DNA of 8,399 bases from Rikenellaceae bacterium (GTDB lineage: Bacteria > Bacteroidota > Bacteroidia > Bacteroidales > UBA932): positions 1 to 8,399 of the forward strand of contig CAAGGO010000064.1 in NCBI GenBank assembly GCA_900769385.1, written 5' to 3'. The translations under genes and the position numbers were made by a program. Within the stretch, counting starts at the first letter, position 1. Each line of letters begins with the position of its first letter. Below, one piece after another: positions 1 to 5,964 of this stretch. The notes beneath the pieces were generated by a model, which saw nothing but the letters and a program-made list of their open reading frames with translations, was not told where the DNA came from and did not search any database.

Positions 1-340
1 AAAACAGGCGCAGGCATCGGCCAGCGGTTTCCTGGAGGCATTTCTTTCCAATGAATATGATAAAGCAGCAGAATTCTGTACGGAAGAAGTTAAAGGGGAA
101 CTTTCCAAAGCAACAGCAGATTTCAAAAAACTTGAGCCTTCAATTAGGGAGCTTCTGGTTACCGAGTGCAACAAATATGGAGCTGAAATAACAGGTGTAG
201 CCAGAATAAACAAGAGTGATACAGTTGAGGTAAGCTACAGAATTTTCAAGAAAGCAGATTCGCTGTCATTTGAAAAAGGGACAGTGGCCGGCACCCTCAA
301 TGTTGTGGATGGGAAGATTTCAAGACTTGGTCTTAAATAA
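1..340 (+). CDS. DUF4878/NTF2-like small protein, 3' end only
   Basis: The reading frame is open from base 2 to the TAA at 338-340 and encodes the last 112 residues of a protein whose start lies outside the window. The visible part begins with an alanine-rich helix carrying a 'FLEAFLSNEYDKAAEF' pattern. A helical middle follows, then several short strands ('DTVEVSYRIF', 'GTVAGTLNVVDGKISRL'). A helix with 'FL.A....y..A', followed by a helical stretch and a beta-sheet half ending in a 'V.DGKI' hairpin, is typical of the NTF2/lumazine-binding-like fold of DUF4878 proteins, which are usually small lipoproteins in Bacteroidota. That assignment is inferred from pattern alone. No catalytic residues are evident and the function is unknown. 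It ends just before the hairpin at 344-371 and faces the minus-strand operon. A signal peptide or lipobox would lie upstream and cannot be judged. Confidence 0.7.
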   Translation, partial: KQAQASASGFLEAFLSNEYDKAAEFCTEEVKGELSKATADFKKLEPSIRELLVTECNKYGAEITGVARINKSDTVEVSYRIFKKADSLSFEKGTVAGTLNVVDGKISRLGLK

Positions 341-343
341 AAT

Positions 344-371
344 AAAAAAAGTGGCGCAAGCCACTTTTTTT
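344..371. terminator. Bidirectional intrinsic terminator
   Basis: A perfect 12-bp stem, seven A-T pairs plus GTGGC/GCCAC, closes a GCAA tetraloop at 356-359 (GNRA type). Read on the plus strand it ends in seven T residues (365-371). Read on the minus strand it also ends in seven T residues, the complement of A344-350. It begins 4 nt after the stop of the plus-strand gene and ends one base before the stop codon of the minus-strand lipoprotein gene. It therefore most likely terminates both convergent transcripts. Confidence 0.93.
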
Positions 372-372
372 A

Positions 373-1731
373 TTAGTCCTCCATCACAGAATAAATCAAC
401 AGCAGTTTTGGTTTGCGTTCCATAAGCGGACCATTGAGTTTTCCTGTGTAATAAGTCGTACAATCAATGGAATATGTAAGATTATCGTTTGAATCTGTAG
501 TTGCAAAAGTAGGCATCATCCACATATCGTATGTGTCATCCAGTTCAGACTTGTCCATTGATACAAAATCCTGAATGGTTGAAGGAATGTCCATATAGTA
601 CTGACAAAGGGACCTGTCCTGCGTTCCAATGTTATATCCTTCAATATTGATATCTTTCATAGGGTAGAAGAACTTCTTGTTGTATGAAGTGTCCAGTACC
701 ATGTGGGCAGGATATAGGTTTGTAGGGTATTTGGTCATGTCATAATCCTCAGGAATTTCAAAAGGGAATATCAGGGTACCTTTTGCCACCAATATTTTTT
801 TGTCTCCAAATTCCATATCCTGTTTCCAGTTGTCAATGGTCTCTTTAAGGGCTGTGTGGCTGATGAATGGTTTCAAACCGCCGCAGCCTTCAAAAAGCAG
901 CTCATCGCCTGGAACCATATTCTCCATATTCACACTCTCATACTCCGAGATGTTTACACAATAGTTGTAACCCCAAGACAATGTGAAGATGGTATCTTTT
1001 CTTGCAAGGCCCTCTTCCCAGGTTGGCTGGTAATCTACACGTATATAGATTGCACCTGAACCAAATGTAATGGTGTTTTCCCTTCCGCCATAAATGCCCT
1101 CTTCAGGTGTTGAAGATTTAAGGATAAGACCTTTGTATTTTTCAACAAACAAATCAAGGGAATCCCTCTCCTCCTGTGTGCTTTTAAGGATTTCCTCACC
1201 AAAAGATTTGTCCAGGTTTATCCTTATGGTATCACCGCCAAAGAAAGTGAACTCAGAAGTGTTCATTGGTACGGGATCATAATCTGCAGCCGTAATGGAG
1301 TTGTTCAGAACAGTTGTTGTATCAACCCTTCTGTATGTTCTGTGCAAAGTTATCTGCTGAGGAATACCAATCTGGTTATCCTCAACAACGTACGTGCTTG
1401 AAACTGGAGCAAGGAAGAAAACCTCCTTTACAACAGGATCCTTTCCAAAATCCCAACCTGTAGCATTGGGACAGATGTCGGTCATTGTAGAGAACTGTAC
1501 AAGTCCGAACTCTTTTGTCCTTATGGCTCCAAATACACCTTCTCCTCCCGATATGGCCTGAACCGGACTTGATGTTTTAATTTGCACTGGAAGCTCAAGC
1601 TCCGCAGTATACACAGTAAGGTCCTGGTTTGCAGAAACCAGATCATCTCCCAAAGTTTTGTCTACTGTAATGCAGGAAACAGCCGCAAAGAAGGCTACTA
1701 CAGCAAACAGAATAGTATGTTTAAATTGCAT
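373..1731 (-). CDS. DUF4270 family lipoprotein
   Basis: This 452-residue protein starts with a short basic n-region and hydrophobic stretch (residues 4-18) ending in A-V-S-C20, a permissive lipobox, so it is probably exported and lipidated on C20. Just after it comes 'DKTLGDDL' (24-31), the N-terminal 'TLG.DL' signature usual in DUF4270 proteins. Further family-like stretches are 'GDTIRINLD' (166-174), 'FVEKYKGLILKSS' (195-207) and a C-terminal strand 'RKPKLLLIYSVM' (439-450). The body is rich in predicted beta-strands, with few charged clusters and no recognisable catalytic motif. The family is a Bacteroidota envelope family of unknown function. The gene is second in an operon behind the GlgA-like gene, overlapping its end by 11 nt, so its ribosome-binding stretch (AGGGGAAG just before the ATG) lies inside that gene. 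The family call is confident; the role is unknown. Confidence 0.88.
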   Translation of the reverse strand: MQFKHTILFAVVAFFAAVSCITVDKTLGDDLVSANQDLTVYTAELELPVQIKTSSPVQAISGGEGVFGAIRTKEFGLVQFSTMTDICPNATGWDFGKDPVVKEVFFLAPVSSTYVVEDNQIGIPQQITLHRTYRRVDTTTVLNNSITAADYDPVPMNTSEFTFFGGDTIRINLDKSFGEEILKSTQEERDSLDLFVEKYKGLILKSSTPEEGIYGGRENTITFGSGAIYIRVDYQPTWEEGLARKDTIFTLSWGYNYCVNISEYESVNMENMVPGDELLFEGCGGLKPFISHTALKETIDNWKQDMEFGDKKILVAKGTLIFPFEIPEDYDMTKYPTNLYPAHMVLDTSYNKKFFYPMKDINIEGYNIGTQDRSLCQYYMDIPSTIQDFVSMDKSELDDTYDMWMMPTFATTDSNDNLTYSIDCTTYYTGKLNGPLMERKPKLLLIYSVMED

Positions 1732-2548
1732 CTTCCCCTAAAATTTTGTCGTAAAACTGGTTATACTCTTTAATGTATTCAGGATTGGACAAGTCTGTAT
1801 AAGGCAAAACCGGAAGCTTTGATGCTGCTGTAAATTCATTTATCTCAGCAGGAAGCTCAGGGCTGCCGCAAATTATACCGTCCGCATTCTGGATTGCGAG
1901 TTTAGCAAGATTTATGCCATTTGCAGTTTTCAGCACTTCAACATCCTTGCCTTTAACGCCAGGAAGAAGCACTTTGCTGCCCATATCCTCTGCAAATGTC
2001 TCATCTGCAATCTCATTGTACAATGAAAGCAAAACCTTACAGTCAGTAAAGATAGGGTCATCCTTATAAGCCTTCTTAAGGTACAATGGAAGAATATGTG
2101 AAATCCAACCCTGGCAATGGATGATGTCAGGCTTCCATCTTAGCTTTTTCACTGTCTCCAATACGCCGCGGGCAAAGAAAATTGCACGCTCGTCATTGTC
2201 TTCAAAAAATTTGCCGTCCTCCCCTGCGTAAACAAATTTTCTGTGGAAATAATCATCATTGTCTATAAAGTAAACCTGCATCCTGGCTGAAGAGATGGAT
2301 GCCACTTTAATGATAAGAGGACGGTCTATGTCATTTACAACAATGTTCATACCTGAAAGGCGGATAACCTCGTGCAGCTGGTTTCTCCTCTCATTTATAT
2401 TGCCGTATCTTGGCATAAATGAACGGATCTCTTTCCCGTTTTCATGAATACCCTGAGGAAGGTAACGGCCAACTGAAGAAACGGTGCTTTCTGGGAGATA
2501 AGGGGTAATCTCTGAATTTACGAACAAAATTTTCTTTGACTCCTTCAT
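1721..2548 (-). CDS. Single-domain GT5 glycogen/starch synthase-like protein
   Basis: This 275-residue protein resembles only the N-terminal Rossmann-like domain of GT5 glycogen synthases (GlgA). GlgA is normally about 470-480 residues, with a second C-terminal GT-B domain that holds much of the nucleotide-sugar site. Visible family marks are the first strand 'KKILFVNSEITPYLPE' (5-20), 'PRYGNINERRNQLHEV' (46-61), and 'PDIIHCQGW' (140-148) at the place of the usual 'PD.VHaHDW'. The ADP-glucose-binding K-T-G-G-L motif that normally follows the 'E..P' strand is replaced by 'PESTVSSVG' (19-27), and the second His of 'HAHDW' is Gln. Short homologues of this kind are widespread in Bacteroidota and are routinely annotated as glycogen synthase. 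From the missing domain and motif I infer that it does not act as a stand-alone synthase and may be a binding or regulatory protein. It is first in the operon with the DUF4270 lipoprotein gene and is read from a TATCTTTG promoter shortly upstream. Confidence 0.85.
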   Translation of the reverse strand: MKESKKILFVNSEITPYLPESTVSSVGRYLPQGIHENGKEIRSFMPRYGNINERRNQLHEVIRLSGMNIVVNDIDRPLIIKVASISSARMQVYFIDNDDYFHRKFVYAGEDGKFFEDNDERAIFFARGVLETVKKLRWKPDIIHCQGWISHILPLYLKKAYKDDPIFTDCKVLLSLYNEIADETFAEDMGSKVLLPGVKGKDVEVLKTANGINLAKLAIQNADGIICGSPELPAEINEFTAASKLPVLPYTDLSNPEYIKEYNQFYDKILGEDAI

Positions 2549-2568
2549 AGAAATGTAATTTTAACGCA

Positions 2569-2576
2569 CAAAGATA
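2569..2576 (-). promoter_or_regulatory. Candidate -7 box for the glgA-like/DUF4270 operon
   Basis: On the minus strand this reads TATCTTTG, an exact match to the Bacteroidota primary-sigma -7 consensus TAnnTTTG. The expected transcription start lies some 5-7 nt downstream, giving a leader of about 14 nt before the ATG at 2548. No clear TTTG-type -33 box is seen at the usual spacing; a TGTTTAA stretch lies in the right area. Confidence 0.6.
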
Positions 2577-2617
2577 ATAAAAAATAATTAAACATTTTTA
2601 AATATGCTTTTTGTGTT

Positions 2618-2625
2618 TATCTTTG
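2618..2625 (+). promoter_or_regulatory. Candidate -7 box for the ftsX operon
   Basis: This is TATCTTTG on the plus strand, an exact TAnnTTTG match. A T-run at 2595-2599 sits about 19-20 nt upstream, where the -33 element is expected, but it lacks the G of TTTG. The inferred start of transcription is around 2629-2632, only 5-8 nt before the ftsX ATG. The mRNA may therefore be nearly leaderless unless another promoter exists. Confidence 0.6.
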
Positions 2626-2636
2626 AAGGTTAATTT

Positions 2637-3515
2637 ATGGGCAGAAAAGAGAAAAATATAATAGCCAGGAGGTTGGTCCATTCGTACCTATCCTCAATAA
2701 TCAGCATTGCGCTGGTTTTGCTGCTTATAGGAATCTTTGGAATCCTGGCGGTAAATGCGGGTTCTGTGCAGAATTACTTTAAGGAAAATGTAAAGGTTTC
2801 CGCAATTCTCAAGGAGAGTGTAGAAGAGAAGGAGGCTTTCAGACTGCAGGAGAAACTGGATGCCCACCCGGCAATAAAAGCTACCCATTACATATCAAAG
2901 GAGCAGGGCACAAAGGAGATGCAGCAGATGCTTGGAGAGGATTTCCTGGAGGCATTTGATTCAAACCCCATTCCAATATCAATAGAATTGAACCTTAAGG
3001 CAGAATATTTTCATCCCGACAGTATCCGGAATTTGTCCCTTCAGTTGCAGAAAAACCCTCAAGTGGAGGAAATTGCATATCAGGAGTCGCTGCTGGAACT
3101 GCTCAACAACAATATGGAAAGGATTGCCTGGTTCTTTATGGTGTTCATAGCCCTCCTTATGTTCATCTCGTTTGTCCTCATAAACAACACTGTAAGGCTG
3201 AATGTGTATTCCAAGAGATTCTCAATATACACAATGAGGCTGGTTGGTGCCAAAAGGAGTTTCATCAGGGCACCGTTTCTTGTAAAATCGGTTTTCCAGG
3301 GGATGATGTCGGGTCTGTTGGCTGCATTGGCCCTTCTTGGCATACTTTACCTTGTGAGGAATGAGTTTGAGCAGATGTTCACCATTTTCAATATGGAGCT
3401 GGTGGCTATGGTGCTTGTTGGAATTGTTGTGCTGGGGGCACTGATATGTCTAGTGTGCACATTTTTTGTGGTGAACAAACTGGTTTCACTTAATAACGAT
3501 GACTTATATTATTAA
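2637..3515 (+). CDS. ftsX: Cell division protein FtsX (ABC-type permease-like)
   Basis: This 292-residue membrane protein has the FtsX topology: a basic cytoplasmic N-terminus, TM1 (about 21-42), an extracytoplasmic domain (about 43-163), TM2 (164-184), TM3 (217-240) and TM4 (255-281). The conserved cytoplasmic loop after TM2 is present, with 'NNTVRLNVYSKRF' (183-195), 'MRLVGA' (200-205) and 'FIRAPFL' (209-215). FtsX pairs with the ATPase FtsE at the division ring and relays ATP hydrolysis across the membrane to activate septal peptidoglycan hydrolases. No ftsE lies in this window, so the partner must be encoded elsewhere, as is common in Bacteroidota. The ATG at 2637 gives the usual short basic N-terminus before TM1; a weak AAGG lies 7 nt upstream. 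It is the first gene of an envelope operon, with the DUF3098 gene starting 8 nt after its stop. Confidence 0.93.
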   Translation: MGRKEKNIIARRLVHSYLSSIISIALVLLLIGIFGILAVNAGSVQNYFKENVKVSAILKESVEEKEAFRLQEKLDAHPAIKATHYISKEQGTKEMQQMLGEDFLEAFDSNPIPISIELNLKAEYFHPDSIRNLSLQLQKNPQVEEIAYQESLLELLNNNMERIAWFFMVFIALLMFISFVLINNTVRLNVYSKRFSIYTMRLVGAKRSFIRAPFLVKSVFQGMMSGLLAALALLGILYLVRNEFEQMFTIFNMELVAMVLVGIVVLGALICLVCTFFVVNKLVSLNNDDLYY

Positions 3516-3523
3516 TTATTGAT

Positions 3524-3790
3524 ATGAAAGAGAATACAGAAGAAGCAGGGTTTGCAATTCCCAAAAGGAATGTACTTTATATAATTGCAGGTTTTGTTGT
3601 GATGTTGCTGGGTTATGTGCTGATGAGTGGTGGCGGAAGTGATGATCCCAATGTGTTCAATGAGGAAATGTTCAGTTTCAGGAGAATAGTATTGGCCCCT
3701 ATTGTAATACTCATAGGTATGGTTGTGGAAATTTGGGCCATTATGCATGTTGGAAAAATAAGGAAAGAGAACAGGAATGAGTTGGATTGA
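3524..3790 (+). CDS. DUF3098 small membrane protein
   Basis: This is an 88-residue protein with two hydrophobic helices, about 17-34 ('VLYIIAGFVVMLLGYVLM') and about 55-75 ('IVLAPIVILIGMVVEIWAIM'). They are joined by a loop carrying 'MSGGGSDDPNVFNEEMFSFRR' features: a glycine/aspartate-rich turn, then F-N-E-E, then S-F-R-R (34-54). This is the signature of DUF3098, a small Bacteroidota inner-membrane family of unknown function. Family members are typically encoded between ftsX and uppP, exactly as here, which suggests a role linked to division or cell-wall lipid-carrier recycling; that is inference from context only. The ATG at 3524 is 8 nt after the ftsX stop. The last 14 nt overlap the start of uppP, pointing to translational coupling. 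Confidence 0.9.
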   Translation: MKENTEEAGFAIPKRNVLYIIAGFVVMLLGYVLMSGGGSDDPNVFNEEMFSFRRIVLAPIVILIGMVVEIWAIMHVGKIRKENRNELD

Positions 3791-4577
3791 AGCAATACTG
3801 CTTGGTTTGGTGCAGGGACTCACTGAGTTTCTCCCTGTAAGCAGCAGCGGTCACCTTACAATAGCAAAGGAGCTGTTTGGAATAGAGTCAAGCAATCTCA
3901 GTTTTGAAGTTGTGGTACATGCGGCAACAGTGTGCAGTACAATAGTGGCTTTCAGAAAGGAGATTATGGACCTTTTGCGCGGTTTGTTCAATATGCAGAT
4001 GAACAGCCAGAAGGAGTATATCCTAAAAATAGCGGCATCAATGGTTCCAATCTTTATTGTGGGGGTATTTTTCAAGGATTATGTAGAGTCAATTTTTGGT
4101 AGTGGACTCCTTGTCGTGGGATGTATGCTTCTGGTTACAGCGTTGCTTCTGTCCCTTAGTGAGTACCTTTCAAACAAGCAGCAGGGCGAAGGACGTCCTG
4201 TGGGATTCAAGGATGCAGTCATTATAGGTATTGCCCAGGCATTGGCTGTTCTTCCCGGTTTGTCCCGCTCCGGTACAACAATCTCTACAGGTCTTATGCT
4301 TGGAGTAAGGAAAGCGGATGTGGCGCAGTTCTCATTCCTTATGGTGCTTGTTCCTATTCTTGGCGAAGCCTTTCTTGAGCTTGTAGGTGGAGAATTTTCA
4401 GGCGCCGCATCGGGTATTCCTGCACTTTCTATGGTGTTGGGCTTTGCAAGTGCATTTTTGTCGGGATTATTTGCCTGCACCCTTATGGTAAACATAGTCA
4501 AGAGGGCCAAGTTGTGGCTTTTTGCACTTTACTGTGTGTTGGCAGGAGTTGCCTGCATTGTGAGTTCCCTTCTTTAA
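3777..4577 (+). CDS. uppP: Undecaprenyl-diphosphate phosphatase (BacA/UppP family)
   Basis: This 266-residue polytopic inner-membrane protein has the normal length for UppP. It dephosphorylates undecaprenyl diphosphate to the monophosphate, regenerating the lipid carrier used for peptidoglycan, O-antigen and capsule assembly; loss lowers bacitracin tolerance. Active-site motifs are intact: 'QGLTEFLPVSSSGH' (13-26), with E17 and H26 in the first glutamate-rich/serine-histidine motif, H48 in 'FEVVVHAAT', and 'PGLSRSGTT' (160-168) with the catalytic-site R164. The family's 'R..A..FSFL...P' follows at 178-193. The ATG at 3777 overlaps the DUF3098 gene and is preceded by a purine-rich AGGAAAGAGAACAGGA stretch that can serve as a ribosome-binding site. 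lpxH begins 15 nt after its stop. The identification is secure. Confidence 0.96.
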   Translation: MSWIEAILLGLVQGLTEFLPVSSSGHLTIAKELFGIESSNLSFEVVVHAATVCSTIVAFRKEIMDLLRGLFNMQMNSQKEYILKIAASMVPIFIVGVFFKDYVESIFGSGLLVVGCMLLVTALLLSLSEYLSNKQQGEGRPVGFKDAVIIGIAQALAVLPGLSRSGTTISTGLMLGVRKADVAQFSFLMVLVPILGEAFLELVGGEFSGAASGIPALSMVLGFASAFLSGLFACTLMVNIVKRAKLWLFALYCVLAGVACIVSSLL

Positions 4578-4592
4578 TTCTCATTGCCCTTA

Positions 4593-5342
4593 ATGGAAAA
4601 GAACCTCTATTATTTTGTTTCTGATGTGCATCTTGGACTGGACCATAAAGATCCGGTTGCAAGGGAGCGGAAGTTTGCCGCTTTCCTTAAAGGGCTGCCG
4701 GAGAATACAAAGGCCCTTTTCCTTTTGGGTGACATTTTTGATTTCTGGTATGAGTACAAGAATGTGATCCCGCGTAATTTCACCAGAACACTTGGGGCTC
4801 TGGCGGGGTTGGTTGACAAGGGGGTTGAGGTTTATTTCTTTAATGGCAACCATGATATCTGGACATACAATTATCTTCAGACAGAGATTGGCCTGAAGGT
4901 TTTGCAGCAGCCTTATATATTTGATATTGAGGGAAAGAGGTTCTGTCTTGGTCATGGTGACGGTCTTGGTAAGGGCGATTGGGGCTACAAGCTGCTCAAC
5001 GGTACCTTCAAGAACCGCTTCCTCCAGTGGCTTTTCAGTGGAGTGCATCCAAGGTGGGCATTCGGGTTGGCTCATTTATGGAGCAGGCACAACAGACTTA
5101 TGCACGAGGATTCTCCTTGGGTTTGGAAAGGAGAGGATGAACGTATAGTGAAGTTTGCCAATGATTTTCAGAAAAAGAACGGTGGCAGCATAGATTATTT
5201 CATATTCGGACATTTTCATTACAAAACTCATCTCAAGCTGTCTGAAGGGGGTGAGATGTATCTTTTGGACCATTGGATTGGGAAGAGTGATTATCTTCTT
5301 TTTGACGGTGAAACGTGCCAGGTGCCAAAAATGGAGCTGTAG
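4593..5342 (+). CDS. lpxH: UDP-2,3-diacylglucosamine diphosphatase LpxH
   Basis: This 249-residue calcineurin-like metallophosphoesterase is the expected LpxH enzyme of lipid A synthesis. It hydrolyses UDP-2,3-diacylglucosamine to lipid X (2,3-diacylglucosamine 1-phosphate) plus UMP at the inner face of the cytoplasmic membrane. All dinuclear-metal ligands are visible: D11 and H13 in 'SDVHLG', D47 in 'LGDIFDFW', N86 and H87 in 'NGNHDIW', H121 in 'LGHGDG', and H207 and H209 in 'FGHFH'. The middle insert (about 127-180), rich in aromatic and basic residues ('NRFLQWLFSGVHPRWAFGLAHLWS' region), matches the lipid-clamping cap of LpxH. I chose ATG 4593; a TTG in frame at 4584 would add three residues but is a weaker start. 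It is the last gene of the ftsX operon, and its 3' end overlaps the DUF4294 gene on the other strand by 52 nt. Confidence 0.93.
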   Translation: MEKNLYYFVSDVHLGLDHKDPVARERKFAAFLKGLPENTKALFLLGDIFDFWYEYKNVIPRNFTRTLGALAGLVDKGVEVYFFNGNHDIWTYNYLQTEIGLKVLQQPYIFDIEGKRFCLGHGDGLGKGDWGYKLLNGTFKNRFLQWLFSGVHPRWAFGLAHLWSRHNRLMHEDSPWVWKGEDERIVKFANDFQKKNGGSIDYFIFGHFHYKTHLKLSEGGEMYLLDHWIGKSDYLLFDGETCQVPKMEL

Positions 5343-5947
5343 AGATAAGGGAATTGTCCGTTATGGTACATTTGTACCAGCTCTTCCACCATCTTGTCTT
5401 CGCCAAATCGGTCATATTGCTTCTTCAGGTCTGAACCGAATATTTTGGCTATACCCTGCCAGAATCCTGCAGCAGCCCCTCCCTTGTAGTTCCTGATTAC
5501 ATAGAATGATGAGAGGCCCATCTCCCTGTCCATGAGTTTGAGCAAAAGTTTGCCTTGCGTTATTGTAAGGTTCCTCAAAGGCTTTTCAAATTCCCTGAAC
5601 AGCCTCTTTTCGTATTCTTTAATGTATTTTTCCCTTTCCCTTGGAGTGAAATTTGATCTGGCAATGGTGCTGTCTGCATCCTGCATTATCTCCTTGGCTT
5701 TAAGGGCGTATGGATATACTTTGGCAAAATTGTATACGGTACGGTAGTATTTTCTCCATTCTTTGGAGTTCTTTACCCTTTCAGGTCTGTTGAATACGTA
5801 TGCCGGGGTTATTTTGTCAACGTATACCGTATCGCCGTCTACAATCTCATATCCCATGGCATAACCCGGTTTTTGCCCGTACATCAACGTGCTCCACACC
5901 AGGCAAAACAGTGGCAACAAGCAATATTTTAAAACATTTTTGGCCAT
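5291..5947 (-). CDS. DUF4294 family secreted protein
   Basis: This 218-residue protein has a signal peptide: basic start 'MAKNVLKY', hydrophobic core to about residue 22 and a likely cleavage at M-Y-G/Q25. It is therefore expected in the periplasm. Family-like parts are 'IVDGDTVYVDKITPAYVF' (35-52), the helical 'YYRTVYNFAKVYPYA' (67-81), and the strongly conserved C-terminal core 'LTITQGKLLLKLMDRE' (127-142), 'GFWQGIAKIFG' (161-171) and 'LKKQYDRFGED' (174-184). DUF4294 is a Bacteroidota family of unknown function. The ATG at 5947 is preferred over an in-frame GTG at 5956 because it gives a standard signal peptide. The last 16 residues are encoded opposite the lpxH 3' end and lie beyond the family core, so they are probably a lineage-specific tail. 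The gene is monocistronic and divergent from the gltS-like gene. Confidence 0.85.
   Translation of the reverse strand: MAKNVLKYCLLPLFCLVWSTLMYGQKPGYAMGYEIVDGDTVYVDKITPAYVFNRPERVKNSKEWRKYYRTVYNFAKVYPYALKAKEIMQDADSTIARSNFTPREREKYIKEYEKRLFREFEKPLRNLTITQGKLLLKLMDREMGLSSFYVIRNYKGGAAAGFWQGIAKIFGSDLKKQYDRFGEDKMVEELVQMYHNGQFPYLYSSIFGTWHVSPSKRR
5364..5379. repeat. Short perfect palindrome downstream of lpxH
   Basis: TGGTACA (5364-5370) and TGTACCA (5373-5379) are exact inverted arms separated by TT. They begin 22 nt after the lpxH stop and lie inside the DUF4294 coding region. No T-tract follows on either strand, so it is not an intrinsic terminator. It may be a chance palindrome or a small RNA hairpin in the lpxH 3' tail. 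Confidence 0.4.
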
Positions 5948-5955
5948 AAGTCCCA

Positions 5956-5963
5956 CAAAAATA
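5956..5963 (-). promoter_or_regulatory. Candidate -7 box for the DUF4294 gene
   Basis: On the minus strand this reads TATTTTTG, a match to TAnnTTTG. It ends only 8 nt before the ATG at 5947, so transcription would start almost at the initiation codon. No convincing -33 box is seen. It is an A/T-rich stretch where such matches occur by chance. Confidence 0.3.
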
Positions 5964-5964
5964 C

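Larger units (their letters stand above)
2569..2625. repeat. 9-bp inverted repeat framing the divergent promoter region
   Basis: CAAAGATAA (2569-2577) is exactly inverted as TTATCTTTG (2617-2625), with 39 nt of almost pure A/T between the arms. Each arm contains one of the two divergent -7 boxes, so the symmetry is most simply explained by the two promoters. A shared regulator site is an alternative. Confidence 0.6.

Noticed and set aside
3512..3823. Open frame of 103 codons on the minus strand across DUF3098
   Set aside because: It is opposite the DUF3098 gene and both its junctions. Its His/Asn/Tyr-rich composition looks like noise.
4079..4510. Open frame of 143 codons on the minus strand inside uppP
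   Set aside because: It lies entirely antisense to a secure UppP gene with intact motifs. Its translation is Pro/Thr/Arg-rich with no domain pattern, typical of a frame shadow.
4584..4592. TTG start adding three residues to LpxH
   Set aside because: The ATG at 4593 places the 'YYFVSDVHLG' strand at the usual distance from the N-terminus. TTG is a rare start and has no better ribosome-binding site.
4590..5075. Open frame of 161 codons on the minus strand inside lpxH
   Set aside because: It is antisense to LpxH, whose metal ligands are all in frame on the plus strand. The antisense translation shows no recognisable fold or signal.
5891..5947. Possible lipobox 'LPLFC' near the N-terminus of the DUF4294 protein
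   Set aside because: C15 falls too early, with almost no hydrophobic stretch before it. Cleavage after M-Y-G is more consistent with an ordinary signal peptide.
5948..5956. GTG start adding three residues to the DUF4294 protein
   Set aside because: The ATG at 5947 gives a standard signal peptide with a basic n-region; the GTG would overlap the candidate -7 box.
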